Source: Erysipelothrix urinaevulpis (GTDB lineage: Bacteria; Bacillota_I; Bacilli_A; Erysipelotrichales; Erysipelotrichaceae). Taken from it: 64,000 bases of DNA. This document shows, piece by piece, positions 43,514-52,736 of the stretch. The stretch is from assembly GCF_009828835.1 (NCBI RefSeq), contig NZ_WTTB01000001.1, positions 186,001-250,000 of the forward strand, in the 5' to 3' direction. The notes below the pieces were generated by a model, which saw only the letters and a program-made list of their open reading frames with translations, did no database searches and had not been told where the DNA came from. Positions within the stretch are counted from its first letter, which is position 1. Every line of letters starts with the position of its first letter. The translations under genes were made by a program, and so were the position numbers.

Positions 43514-44732
43514 ACTTTCTAAAAATTAACACGGCATTATGTCCACCAAATCCAAGGGATGTTGACATAGCGACGTCAATGTTTTTCTTTTGTGCAACGT
43601 TGGGTGTGTAGTTTAGATCGCATTCTTCATCACTTGTTTCTTGGTTTATTGTGGGTGGAATGACCCCTTCTGTGATTGTTTTTACACTTAGAATGGCTTC
43701 AATTCCACCGGTTGCTCCCAAAGCATGTCCGTGCATTGATTTGGTTGAAGAGATTGCGAGATGGTATGCATGATCTTTAAAGACTTGTTTGATAGCATCC
43801 GTTTCAAATTTATCATTAATGGGTGTGCTGGTTCCGTGTGCGTTGATATAATCAACGTCTTCTGGTTTTAGGTTGGCATCGTCTAAGGCTAATTTCATAG
43901 CGTCTTGGGCACCAATGCCGTTGGGTGCCGTTATATGATAGGCATCACTGCTGGAGCCATAACCTATAATTTCAGCGTAAATGTGAGCCTTTCTATTGAG
44001 TGCATGGTCTAATGATTCAATGACGAGTATTCCAGCTCCTTCTCCCAAAACAAACCCATCACGATGTTTATCAAAAGGACGTGAAGCTTTGGATGGATCA
44101 GGGTTTGTACTTAAAGCAGTGAGTGCTGAAAAACCTGCAAGTGTGTATGGATTGACAGCTGCTTCTGTTCCACCTGTAATCATGGCGTCTGCATAATCAT
44201 GTTGAATTAAACGATAAGCATCACCTATTGCGTGAGTTGCGGCAGCACATGCAGTGGTTATCGTTGTGGTATGGGCTTGAGCATTGAAAGCTATTGCGAC
44301 ATTACCACTCGCCATATTGGGGATAATCATAGGAATAAACATCGGTGGTATTTTTTTAAGTCCACCATCAAACGCTTTATTTAAATCATTGGCGTATGTT
44401 TGCATACCCCCCATTCCAGTCCCTAAGATAACACCAAGTCGTTTAGGATCAATGTTCCCTTCGAGTTTTGAATCCTCAAAAGCTTGATGGGCTCCAACGA
44501 CTGCGAATTGACTAAATAAATCCTGACGTCTTATTTCACGTTTTGATAAAATAGGACTCGGATCAAAATTTTCGACAGGTGCAGCTATTTTTACCTTGAG
44601 TTCATCGGTATTAAAACTATCGATAATTTTTATTCCGCTGACACCATTGATGGCGTTTTGGAAGGCTTCATTAACACTGTTTCCGATGGGACTAATCATT
44701 CCCATTCCAGTAATAACAACTCTTTTTTTCAT
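43491..44732 (-). CDS. fabF: 3-oxoacyl-ACP synthase II (FabF)
   Basis: A 413-residue condensing enzyme of chain elongation. Contains the VVITGMGMISPIG opening, the TACAAATHAIGDA active-site Cys region, and the two catalytic His segments NAHGTSTPIND and KSMHGHALGATGG. ATG 44732 follows AAGGAGATGAAC; the frame open to 44804 runs back into fabG and is not used. Overlaps fabZ. All catalytic residues are present. Confidence 0.96.
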   Translation of the reverse strand: MKKRVVITGMGMISPIGNSVNEAFQNAINGVSGIKIIDSFNTDELKVKIAAPVENFDPSPILSKREIRRQDLFSQFAVVGAHQAFEDSKLEGNIDPKRLGVILGTGMGGMQTYANDLNKAFDGGLKKIPPMFIPMIIPNMASGNVAIAFNAQAHTTTITTACAAATHAIGDAYRLIQHDYADAMITGGTEAAVNPYTLAGFSALTALSTNPDPSKASRPFDKHRDGFVLGEGAGILVIESLDHALNRKAHIYAEIIGYGSSSDAYHITAPNGIGAQDAMKLALDDANLKPEDVDYINAHGTSTPINDKFETDAIKQVFKDHAYHLAISSTKSMHGHALGATGGIEAILSVKTITEGVIPPTINQETSDEECDLNYTPNVAQKKNIDVAMSTSLGFGGHNAVLIFRKYGEKHDS

Positions 44733-44742
44733 GTTCATCTCC

Positions 44743-45468
44743 TTATATAACCATTCCACCACAAACGTTGAGAACTTGCCCTGTGATGTATCGTGCTTGC
44801 TCACTGACTAGAAAACTAACGGCATGAGCGACATCTTCAGCTTTTCCAAGTTGACTGAGTGCAATATTATCTAAGATGTCTTTTTTTAAGTCATCTGTTA
44901 AATTATGAGTCATGTCTGTTTCGATAAATCCAGGTGCAACACAGTTAACACGAATGTTTCGTGGTGCAAATTCTTTCGCAATGCTCTTGGAGAAACCAAT
45001 AAGTCCTGCTTTGCTTGCAGCATAGTTAGCCTGACCAACATTTCCAATTTCTCCAATGACTGAGGTAATATTAACAATGTTACCAAAGCGTTGGCGTAAC
45101 ATGCCTTTAGAAAAAGCTTTCGTCATGTTAAAGACACCCGTTAAGTTTACATCAATCACAGTTTTGAAATCATCAGGGGACATTGAGATTAATAATTTGT
45201 CTTTTACAATACCAGCATTGTTAATGAGTACTGATACATGATTGAATTCAGCTTTTATTGTTTTTGAAAATTCAAGACATTCGTCATAATTACTTGAATC
45301 GACTTGTCTAAGTTCAAAGTTTTTATCTTGAATTGATTCGAGGTATTCGCCGGGATAATCACTGATGTAGGTTCCAATCACATAGTAATCATCACTGACA
45401 AGTTGTTTAGCAATAGCTAGTCCTAAACCTTTAGTAGCTCCAGTTACAATTGCAATTTTTTTATTCAT
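44743..45468 (-). CDS. fabG: 3-oxoacyl-ACP reductase FabG
   Basis: A 241-residue short-chain dehydrogenase. TGATKGLG binds NADPH, NNAGI is the structural motif, and the Ser and YAASKAG (Tyr/Lys) triad is intact. Reduces the 3-keto group in each cycle. Overlaps fabD by 8 bases; the gap to fabF is 10 bases. Confidence 0.95.
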   Translation of the reverse strand: MNKKIAIVTGATKGLGLAIAKQLVSDDYYVIGTYISDYPGEYLESIQDKNFELRQVDSSNYDECLEFSKTIKAEFNHVSVLINNAGIVKDKLLISMSPDDFKTVIDVNLTGVFNMTKAFSKGMLRQRFGNIVNITSVIGEIGNVGQANYAASKAGLIGFSKSIAKEFAPRNIRVNCVAPGFIETDMTHNLTDDLKKDILDNIALSQLGKAEDVAHAVSFLVSEQARYITGQVLNVCGGMVI

Positions 45469-46351
45469 TCATAAAACTCCTTAATGTGTCTAGATTGTAT
45501 ATATTAAAGGTTTCTGTTTCTTTACCACAGATTTCTTTTACAAATTTTGAGAGTGTTCCTTTGGGGCCAATGTCAATAAAGGTTTTTACACCCAAGCTTT
45601 GCATCGTTTGAATCGATGTTAGAAATTGTGTGGGTCTTGCGATATGTTGACTTAATGACCTTACAAAGTCGTTCTCTTGTACAAATCCCGATATATTGTT
45701 GATAAAGGGGACTGTCGGTTTATTAAATGAATAGACCTGAAGTTCGTCGTTCAACTGTTTTGCTGTTTCATCTAAAAGTGACATATGAGAGACTGTCGAC
45801 ATTTTGATGGGAATTGCTTTGACCCCTGCTTCTTTTAAGAGCGGTTGAATTTTTTCAATGTCTGATTTTAATCCTCCGATGACAATTTGAGATTGAGTAT
45901 TAATGTTACAAATCTCAACGGGAGAATCTTGGAGAAGTGTTTGAATTCTTGCTTGATCTGTTTTGATGCATGCTAACATAGCGGTGGTGAAAGGTTCAAA
46001 TGCATTTTGCATTAGGTTTGACCGTTGAATAATTATTTTTAGAGCATCTTCAAACGAAATAACATTCGCACAGACTAAAGCATTATATTCACCAAGAGAT
46101 AAACCACAGGTTGCATCGGCATCGACACCATATTTTTCAAGAATAGTACAGATTGCATGATTTAAAACAAAGAGCGCGGGTTGTGTATATCGAGTTGTTT
46201 GTAATTGCTCCTCAGTTAAATCAAAAAGATTATAATCTAATATTGAATGTGCAGTATCGTATATTTCCTTTACCAAGGGGTAAGTTTCGGCTAAATCTTT
46301 CCCCATTAAAAGAAATTGCTGACCTTGGCCAGCAAATAGAAATCCTTTCAT
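45461..46351 (-). CDS. fabD: Malonyl-CoA:ACP transacylase FabD
   Basis: A 296-residue transacylase that loads malonate onto ACP. FAGQGQQ opens the protein; the nucleophile motif is GLSLGEY, with Leu in place of the usual His of GHSLGE, a variant I know from other Gram-positive FabDs. ATG 46351 lies one base after the acpP stop and is chosen over an in-frame ATG at 46387 within acpP. The C-terminal region carries the VSHMSLL catalytic His segment. Confidence 0.93.
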   Translation of the reverse strand: MKGFLFAGQGQQFLLMGKDLAETYPLVKEIYDTAHSILDYNLFDLTEEQLQTTRYTQPALFVLNHAICTILEKYGVDADATCGLSLGEYNALVCANVISFEDALKIIIQRSNLMQNAFEPFTTAMLACIKTDQARIQTLLQDSPVEICNINTQSQIVIGGLKSDIEKIQPLLKEAGVKAIPIKMSTVSHMSLLDETAKQLNDELQVYSFNKPTVPFINNISGFVQENDFVRSLSQHIARPTQFLTSIQTMQSLGVKTFIDIGPKGTLSKFVKEICGKETETFNIYNLDTLRSFMNE

Positions 46352-46352
46352 T

Positions 46353-46577
46353 TTATGATTTCGCTTCGATATACTTAATGATATCATTGACAGTTTTGAG
46401 ATTTAGAACATCCTCAGTTGGTGCTTCAAAATCATAAACTTCTTCTAGCTCCATGACAATTTCCATAACTGCGATGGAGTCGGCTCCAAGATCATCAATA
46501 ATGAGTGCATCTTCTTTGATGTCTTCAACAGTTGTATCAAGTATTTCGGCTACAATTTCAATAATTTTTTCTTTCAT
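46353..46577 (-). CDS. acpP: Acyl carrier protein
   Basis: A 74-residue acidic four-helix protein. The phosphopantetheine Ser lies in LGADSIAVMEIVMELE, where Ile replaces the usual Leu of the DSL motif. Carries growing acyl chains. It is the first gene after a strong promoter with a FabT-like palindrome and follows fabH by 66 bases, the only substantial gap in the locus. ATG follows AGGAGGAACTT. Confidence 0.95.
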   Translation of the reverse strand: MKEKIIEIVAEILDTTVEDIKEDALIIDDLGADSIAVMEIVMELEEVYDFEAPTEDVLNLKTVNDIIKYIEAKS

Positions 46578-46594
46578 AAGTTCCTCCTATAATA

Positions 46595-46615
46595 ATAGTT
46601 TGACATTCAAACTAT
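46595..46615 (-). promoter_or_regulatory. FabT-like operator on the acpP promoter
   Basis: ATAGTTTGA-CAT-TCAAACTAT is a perfect 9-bp inverted repeat overlapping the -10 of the acpP promoter. Its core AGTTTGA-N3-TCAAA matches the palindrome at 51141-51157 and resembles the FabT box of streptococci as I know it. Confidence 0.6.
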
Positions 46616-46639
46616 ATAATTGTTTTATTTGTTTGTCAA
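46611..46639 (-). promoter_or_regulatory. Strong promoter of acpP-fabD-fabG-fabF-fabZ-acpS-plsC
   Basis: On the minus strand TTGACA (plus 46634-46639), exactly 17 bases, TATAGT (plus 46611-46616). A consensus -35 and near-consensus -10 between fabH and acpP. Confidence 0.82.
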
Positions 46640-46643
46640 TATT

Positions 46644-47606
46644 TTACATTTCCACAAGCGCTGTTCCGTAGGTTAAACCGCCACCAAAAGCGATAAGAAT
46701 AATGGTCATTCCTTCTAAAATAGTGTCATCTTTCAGTCGTTCATCAAGAAGGATTGGGACACTAGCAGAAGAAGTATTCCCATAGTTTTCAATGTTTGTT
46801 AGAAATTTTTCAGAAGAGCAGTTCAAACTTCGTGCTGCACTTTCTAAAATTCGTTTGTTAGCTTGGTGGGCAACGATGTAATCAATCTCGTCGATGGTTA
46901 AAGAATTTTTTATAAGAATTTCTTTAATTGCTTGGGTAATAATTCTGGTTGCAAATTTAAAGACTTCGGGTCCTTTCATTTTAAAATATTCATGGGTAAA
47001 AGGTTTATTTTGGATGAATGGATTGGGTGTATGGGTCGCATTTTTCATAGTTATTGAGTCATTATTGTCAGCTTCACCGCCAAGAATACAATCAATGATT
47101 CCTTTATCTCCCAATTCAACAAGAACTGCTCCAGCACCATCACCAAATAATATAGACGTTGAGCGATCCTCGAAATTTAAGTATTGAGAGTTTTTGTCAA
47201 CACCAATGACGAGAATTCGTTTATATATCTTTGCTAATAGATAAGCATTCGCTGTTTGCAAAGCAAAAAGAAAGCCTGAACAAGCAGCATTTAAATCAAA
47301 TGATGCGATAGGTCTAGTTATATTTAAGTTTGCTCTGACTGCATTCGCAATCGTGGGGATAAACGTGTCAGGAGTATAACTGGCGACAATAATGCAATCG
47401 ATTGATTCAACATCAATGTCGATACAGGCATTGTGTGCGGCTTGAGTTGCCATATAGGTCGCAGATTCTTTAGAGAATCGTCGTTGTCTTATTCCTGTTC
47501 GTTTTCTAATCCATTCATCATTGGTATCCATCACGGATTCAAAGTCTGTGTTGGTTATTTTTGTTTTAGGTAGATAATGGCCTGTTCGAATGATTTTAGT
47601 GTTCAT
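46644..47606 (-). CDS. fabH: 3-oxoacyl-ACP synthase III (FabH)
   Basis: A 320-residue enzyme that starts chain synthesis by condensing acyl-CoA with malonyl-ACP. Catalytic Cys in NAACSGFLF, His in VAHQANKRI and Asn in NYGNTSSASVP are intact. Overlaps accA by 11 bases, so it is translated with the acc genes rather than with acpP. Length normal. Confidence 0.96.
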   Translation of the reverse strand: MNTKIIRTGHYLPKTKITNTDFESVMDTNDEWIRKRTGIRQRRFSKESATYMATQAAHNACIDIDVESIDCIIVASYTPDTFIPTIANAVRANLNITRPIASFDLNAACSGFLFALQTANAYLLAKIYKRILVIGVDKNSQYLNFEDRSTSILFGDGAGAVLVELGDKGIIDCILGGEADNNDSITMKNATHTPNPFIQNKPFTHEYFKMKGPEVFKFATRIITQAIKEILIKNSLTIDEIDYIVAHQANKRILESAARSLNCSSEKFLTNIENYGNTSSASVPILLDERLKDDTILEGMTIILIAFGGGLTYGTALVEM

Positions 47607-48501
47607 GAATTACATCACCAAACTTTCTAAATCGATCATACCGGAGTTTTTTTAAACGATGAGATTTAAGTTTTGAAAGAGAATCTAATTCAGTGATTAA
47701 TCGTTGTTTCATGTAATGGGTTACCTCTTCAAAGTCCTTATCTTCATAAATTATTTCATCGACGATTCCATGTTGTAACATATCTTTACTTGTTATCTTC
47801 ATTGATTCTGCGGCATCACTTGCCTTGCTTGCATCTTTTAATAAGATTGAAGCAAAACCCTCAGGTGACAAAATACAGTAGATAGCATTTTCTAGCATCC
47901 ATACTTGATCTGTGACAGCGAGTGCTAAAGCACCACCACTCCCAGCTTCTCCTAGAATGATTGATATAGTTGGTACACTCAGTTCCATCATTTGCATGAG
48001 ATTTTGAGCAATTGCTTCACCTTGTCCACGTTCTTCGGCCTCAACACCTGGATATGCTCCAGGTGTGTTTATAAATGTGATAATAGGTCGATTAAATTTC
48101 TCAGCTTGTTTCATAAGGCGTAGGGTTTTTCGGTACCCTTCAGGATGGACCATGCCAAAATTTGCCTCGATATTATCCTGGGTATGGGTTCCCTTATTAA
48201 TTCCAATGACAGTTACTGGAAGGGAACCTAAAAAGGCGATTCCACCATAAATAGCTTTGTCATCACCAAAATAACGATCACCGTGTAACTCAATAAAGTC
48301 GTCAAAAAGAGATGCAATAACTTCTTTTGTATTATAACGGTTTAAGTCACGTGCCATTTGTACATGGTCCCACGCACTCATTTTTGATTTGATTTCTTGT
48401 TTAAGGATTCCTAATGATTTTTCTAAATGACTTGTATCAAGGTTATCTTTTTTTAATAGTTTAATTTCTTTTTCTAAACGTTTGATTGTTGGATTCATCA
48501 T
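47596..48501 (-). CDS. accA: Acetyl-CoA carboxylase carboxyltransferase subunit alpha
   Basis: A 301-residue carboxyltransferase alpha subunit. A charged N-terminal helix is followed by the crotonase fold with FNRPIITFINTPGAYPG and GEAGSGGALA. Forms the carboxyltransferase with AccD to make malonyl-CoA. The start could be either of two adjacent ATGs (48501 or 48498) after AGGTG; the first gives an ATGA overlap with accD. Confidence 0.95.
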   Translation of the reverse strand: MMNPTIKRLEKEIKLLKKDNLDTSHLEKSLGILKQEIKSKMSAWDHVQMARDLNRYNTKEVIASLFDDFIELHGDRYFGDDKAIYGGIAFLGSLPVTVIGINKGTHTQDNIEANFGMVHPEGYRKTLRLMKQAEKFNRPIITFINTPGAYPGVEAEERGQGEAIAQNLMQMMELSVPTISIILGEAGSGGALALAVTDQVWMLENAIYCILSPEGFASILLKDASKASDAAESMKITSKDMLQHGIVDEIIYEDKDFEEVTHYMKQRLITELDSLSKLKSHRLKKLRYDRFRKFGDVIHEH

Positions 48502-49355
48502 TTCACCTCGTGTAATTCTAGAAGATGGTTTAATGTGTTCTTTAATTGTGTCCGATCAACAATTTTATCAATAAATCCCTTTTCTAATAAAAATTCTGAG
48601 CGTTGAAATCCTTCTGGTAAGTCGTGATTCATGGTTTGACGTATGACTCGAGGTCCTGCAAAGCCAATGAGTGCATTGGGTTCAGCTAAGATGATATCAG
48701 CCAACATGGCAAAACTTGCAGTCACACCACCCGTAGTTGGGTCAGTGAGTACATTAATAAAAAGACCGCCACTTTGATTGAATTTGCTCACAGCTCCACT
48801 TATTTTTGCCATTTGCATGAGACTTAATATACCTTCTTGCATCCGAGCACCTCCTGAAGCACTGAATATTAGGATAGGTTTCTTTTGTTTTTGAGCACGT
48901 TCAAATGCTCGGGTAATTTTTTCACCAACGACTGTTCCCATCGAACCCATCATAAAGTTTGGATCCATAATCACTGCAATAACAGATTTGTTCGCAAGAA
49001 TTGCTTCGCCACAGACTACGGCATCATAGACACCATTTTCATCACTTAATGTTTCCAATTTTTCTTGATAACCTGGGAAATTAAGCGGATCTTTAGATTT
49101 GATGATATGATTAAAAACATTAAATTCATCAAAAATTAGCTTAATTCTTGCTGCAACATGCATTCTTAGATGGTGGTTACATTCCGAGCAGATCCAGTTA
49201 TTTTGATAAAAATGAACTGTTTCTTCAACATAATCACATTGAGGACATTTGTCGTAAAGACCATCTGGTATTTCTAAATGATTTTCAATACTGTCAGTAT
49301 CTTTATGTGCATCAACTTTTTCTTTTCGACTTTTGATGTTACTTAAGAGTGTCAT
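48498..49355 (-). CDS. accD: Acetyl-CoA carboxylase carboxyltransferase subunit beta
   Basis: A 285-residue subunit with the N-terminal zinc ribbon CPQC (about 35) and CSEC (about 54), then the carboxyltransferase fold with SASGGARMQEG and TDPTTGGVTASFA. Works with AccA. Overlaps accC and accA by four bases each. Confidence 0.95.
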   Translation of the reverse strand: MTLLSNIKSRKEKVDAHKDTDSIENHLEIPDGLYDKCPQCDYVEETVHFYQNNWICSECNHHLRMHVAARIKLIFDEFNVFNHIIKSKDPLNFPGYQEKLETLSDENGVYDAVVCGEAILANKSVIAVIMDPNFMMGSMGTVVGEKITRAFERAQKQKKPILIFSASGGARMQEGILSLMQMAKISGAVSKFNQSGGLFINVLTDPTTGGVTASFAMLADIILAEPNALIGFAGPRVIRQTMNHDLPEGFQRSEFLLEKGFIDKIVDRTQLKNTLNHLLELHEVK

Positions 49356-50710
49356 TGAATTTCTCCTTTCAAGAATTTCTCAACAAGCGATGTATCATAA
49401 TTATTATCAAGAAAGGCTTCACTTAAAAGGATTTCAAGTTGAAATTCTTGATTTGTTTTTATGCCTTCGATATTTAGTTCTTCCATTGAACGGATTGCTT
49501 TTTCAATAGCATCCTCTCGAGAACTTGAGTGGACAATAATTTTCGCAATCATTGAATCATAAAACGGTAAAATGGTGTAACCTTGATATAAAAAAGAATC
49601 AACACGTATGCCATGTCCTCCAGGAAAATGAATGGCACCAATCTTACCTGATACTGGTTTAAACTTATCGTAAGGATCCTCAGCATTGATGCGTAATTCA
49701 AGGGAACAGCCATTAATTTTTAAATCACTTTGAGTGACAGAGAGACGTCGTCCTTCAGCAATCCTAATTTGCTCTTTGATAAGATCAACACCCGTAATTT
49801 GTTCGGTAATAGGGTGTTCAACTTGAATGCGTGTATTCATTTCAATAAAATAAAAATTCTCATCTTTATCCATTATAAATTCTAAGGTTCCTGCTGATTC
49901 ATACTGAATAGAGTGTGCCGCCTTAAGTGCAACATCATATAATTTTTTCTGTGTTGCGGGCTTGATGTTATGAGCTGGTGCTTCTTCAATCATTTTTTGA
50001 TTGTTACGTTGCACTGAACACTCTCTTTCGAATAGATGTACAATATTTTCATGTTTATCGCCCAAAATTTGTACTTCGATGTGTCGTGGGTTTTCGATGA
50101 ATCGTTCCATGTAGACAGATCCATCACCAAAGACTGTCTGTGCTTCTAAGACGGCTTGTTGATAAGCATGACTTAGCGATTCTTTGTCATAACAAATCCT
50201 CATACCTTTACCGCCACCTCCCGCTGTCGCTTTAACAAGCAGTGGAAAGCCAATGTGCTTGGCCTGTTGATGAGCCTCATCAAGATTTGAAACAAGACCC
50301 TTAGACCCTGGAACAATTGGAACACCTGCAGCACGTATTGTTTCTCTTGCACTTTGTTTATCACCCATCAACTCAATTGTTTTGTAGTGAGGACCGATAA
50401 ATTCAAGACCAAGATGGTGACATGCTTTCGCAAAACTTGCATTTTCACTTAAGAGTCCATACCCAGGATGAATGGCTTGAGCTTGTGTGTTTATAGCAGC
50501 TTGAAGGATTGCATTCTTATTCAGATAAGAGTTTATTAAACGATGATCACCAATACACACAGCTTCATCGGCTAACATGACATGCAACGAATCTTTATCC
50601 ACAGTCGAATAAATAGCAACAGATTTGATATTCATTTCCCGCAAAGACCGAATAATTCGAATCGCAATTTCACCCCGATTAGCGATCAATACTTTTTGGA
50701 TGAGTTTCAT
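49352..50710 (-). CDS. accC: Biotin carboxylase
   Basis: A 452-residue ATP-grasp enzyme that carboxylates the biotin of AccB. It opens with KVLIANRGEIA, has the glycine-rich ATP loop KATAGGGGKGMR and the active-site MNTRIQVEHPITE. Overlaps accB and accD by four bases each. Length normal. Confidence 0.96.
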   Translation of the reverse strand: MKLIQKVLIANRGEIAIRIIRSLREMNIKSVAIYSTVDKDSLHVMLADEAVCIGDHRLINSYLNKNAILQAAINTQAQAIHPGYGLLSENASFAKACHHLGLEFIGPHYKTIELMGDKQSARETIRAAGVPIVPGSKGLVSNLDEAHQQAKHIGFPLLVKATAGGGGKGMRICYDKESLSHAYQQAVLEAQTVFGDGSVYMERFIENPRHIEVQILGDKHENIVHLFERECSVQRNNQKMIEEAPAHNIKPATQKKLYDVALKAAHSIQYESAGTLEFIMDKDENFYFIEMNTRIQVEHPITEQITGVDLIKEQIRIAEGRRLSVTQSDLKINGCSLELRINAEDPYDKFKPVSGKIGAIHFPGGHGIRVDSFLYQGYTILPFYDSMIAKIIVHSSSREDAIEKAIRSMEELNIEGIKTNQEFQLEILLSEAFLDNNYDTSLVEKFLKGEIQ

Positions 50711-51120
50711 TGAATTAAAAATAATGGCTGATCATAATCAACCATCTCTCCATCTTTTAAGTATATTTCACCAATGTTCCCGTCTTTATGTGCTTTGATT
50801 TCATTCATGACTTTCATGGATTCGATGATACAAAGTGTTTGTCCTTTTTTTACAGTTTGATTGACAGATACAAAGGATTCATCCGTAGGCGCAGGTTTTG
50901 AATAATACACACCCACCAATGGTGACTTGACCTTATCGTTTTCATCGATAATATCGACAGGGTTAGTACTTGATTTTTCTGCTATAACAGGTTGCGAGAC
51001 ATGCAATCCTTCTTTTGCTTTGTGTAAGCAGAGTTCAAAATTTTTATCTTTATACGATAGACTTTCAAGATTTGATTCTTCGAGTATTTGCATTAGTTTT
51101 TCTATATTTTCTAAATTCAT
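50707..51120 (-). CDS. accB: Biotin carboxyl carrier protein
   Basis: A 137-residue BCCP. A charged N-terminal part is followed by a variable linker and the biotinyl domain (about 65-137) with the modified Lys in IESMKVMNEI. Starts the accBCDA-fabH run on the minus strand; its ATG follows GGGAGGTCACA. Divergent from fabV across 86 bases that contain a FabT-like palindrome. Confidence 0.95.
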   Translation of the reverse strand: MNLENIEKLMQILEESNLESLSYKDKNFELCLHKAKEGLHVSQPVIAEKSSTNPVDIIDENDKVKSPLVGVYYSKPAPTDESFVSVNQTVKKGQTLCIIESMKVMNEIKAHKDGNIGEIYLKDGEMVDYDQPLFLIQ

Positions 51121-51140
51121 TGTGACCTCCCAAACTTATT

Positions 51141-51157
51141 AGTTTGATAATCAAAGT
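51141..51157. promoter_or_regulatory. FabT-like operator between accB and fabV
   Basis: AGTTTGA-TAA-TCAAAGT, with a 13-base perfect core TTTGATAATCAAA. It overlaps the -35 of fabV and lies 21 bases before the accB start, so it could regulate both directions. Same form as the acpP site. Confidence 0.6.
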
Positions 51158-51172
51158 AAAACATAATATAAT
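51144..51172 (+). promoter_or_regulatory. Promoter of fabV
   Basis: TTGATA (51144-51149), 17-base spacer, TATAAT (51167-51172), 34 bases before the fabV start. Confidence 0.75.
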
Positions 51173-51206
51173 AAATATTGCAATACTTTTAATGAGGAGG
51201 ACGAGT

Positions 51207-52370
51207 ATGAGTCTAAAACCAATGATCCGTGAGGGTGTCGCATTAAACGCCCATCCCTTAGGATGTAAACAAAATATTATAAATCAAATTAATGAACTTA
51301 AAGATTATGAAGTAATTCAAGAGAAACCAATCAATGTATTAATTATTGGAGGAAGTTCAGGCTATGGATTGGCCAGTCGAATCGCACTGACATTCAAAGG
51401 CAATGCATACACTTATAACGTTAGTTATGAAAGAGCTGCAAGAGGTCGTGGAACAGCATCTGCTGGATATTATAACAATCATTTCTTTGAAGAGATAGCA
51501 CAGCAGCACGGCTTTGAAAGTGATGATTTAAACGCAGATTGCTTTGCACATGAAACAAAACAAAGAGTGATTGATGATTTAAAAAGCAAGAATAAAAAGA
51601 TTGATTGTGTTATTTATTCAGTGGCAAGTGGCATAAGAATAGATCCTGACACCCAAAAGAAATATGTCTCCAGTCTCAAACCAATTAACCAACCATACAC
51701 CGGAACAACCATTGATATCATGAGTAAAGAGTTAAAAACACAAACACTGCAACCAGCAACAGCTCAAGAGATTGAAGATACAATCAACGTCATGGGAGGA
51801 AGTGATTATTACTTATGGGCAAAAGCGTTAGTGGACGCTGATCTTATCAATGAAGGTTGTAAGTTTGTGACCTATACATATATCGGCTCATCGCTAACAG
51901 ATCCGATTTATAAAGATGGCACGATAGGGCAAGCCAAACGAGATTTGGAAAAAACAAACAAAAAAATTAATGCCTTACTCAAACCCTATGATGGGGAAGC
52001 GATTATTAGTGCATCAAAAGCCGTAGTCACGAAAGCATCAGTTTTTATTCCAACGATGGCGATCTACGTCAGTGCATTATTCAAAGTTATGAAAGAAGAA
52101 AAAACTCATGAAACAATTACCCAACATAAATATAGATTATTCAAAGACCGAGTGTATGGTCAGCAAAATACTCATGACATATACCGTTTAGATAAGTATG
52201 AATTACAGGCTCAAAGTCAAGTCGAAAAAATATTAGCGAAGTTCCAAGATGATGAATTTCTTGATATGATTGAATTTAAATACTTTAAACAAGACTTTTT
52301 GAATATGAACGGTTTTGACGTTGACAACTGTGATTATTCCCTTGATGTGAGTGAATATATAAAAATATAA
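51207..52370 (+). CDS. fabV: Trans-2-enoyl-CoA/enoyl-ACP reductase FabV
   Basis: A 387-residue reductase of the last elongation step. The NADH-binding GGSSGYGLASR (about 48) and the Tyr-X8-Lys catalytic pair in YKDGTIGQAK match FabV/TER enzymes rather than FabI or FabK. ATG 51207 follows AATGAGGAGGACGAGT. It is the only enoyl reductase in the locus and diverges from the acc-fab genes, sharing their regulatory site. FabV enzymes are usually less sensitive to triclosan than FabI. Confidence 0.94.
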   Translation: MSLKPMIREGVALNAHPLGCKQNIINQINELKDYEVIQEKPINVLIIGGSSGYGLASRIALTFKGNAYTYNVSYERAARGRGTASAGYYNNHFFEEIAQQHGFESDDLNADCFAHETKQRVIDDLKSKNKKIDCVIYSVASGIRIDPDTQKKYVSSLKPINQPYTGTTIDIMSKELKTQTLQPATAQEIEDTINVMGGSDYYLWAKALVDADLINEGCKFVTYTYIGSSLTDPIYKDGTIGQAKRDLEKTNKKINALLKPYDGEAIISASKAVVTKASVFIPTMAIYVSALFKVMKEEKTHETITQHKYRLFKDRVYGQQNTHDIYRLDKYELQAQSQVEKILAKFQDDEFLDMIEFKYFKQDFLNMNGFDVDNCDYSLDVSEYIKI

Positions 52371-52373
52371 AGT

Positions 52374-52421
52374 AAAAAACCAGATTGTCTTCCTCTTCAG
52401 GGAAACTTAATCTGGTTTTTT
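52374..52421. terminator. Bidirectional terminator after fabV
   Basis: AAAAAACCAGATT pairs with AATCTGGTTTTTT, with an inner GTCTTCC/GGGAAAC stem. Converging genes share it. Confidence 0.85.
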
Positions 52422-52623
52422 ATTTAGGTTCTAAAAGGTTATAAACGATGAAAAAACTAATCACAAAGAGTAAAAATATTAAAATCCAAACACATAAACT
52501 AAGGATATAAAAGAGTTTTTTTGACATTGTAAAATTATAGTCATCATAGTATTCATCCAGTAATTTGTTTTTTCCCTTAAAAAAACCCACGATATTTTCA
52601 ATCACACCACGCAAAGTGTCCAT
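52420..52623 (-). CDS. Small membrane protein of unknown function
   Basis: A 67-residue protein with a short charged N-terminal part and one long C-terminal hydrophobic segment (about 38-62). No family recognised. ATG 52623 on the minus strand lies 6 bases after GGTGAGG; an in-frame ATG at 52641 would overlap that site. Convergent with fabV. Confidence 0.6.
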   Translation of the reverse strand: MDTLRGVIENIVGFFKGKNKLLDEYYDDYNFTMSKKLFYILSLCVWILIFLLFVISFFIVYNLLEPK

Positions 52624-52736
52624 GTTTTTCCTCACCTTCATCTTAACGCTAATTTTATCATAGAAGATTAGGTAAACATAGAAAGAATAAATGCTAAAAT
52701 GAAGTTAAGCTATACAAATTTTTAATTCTTTTCCTA

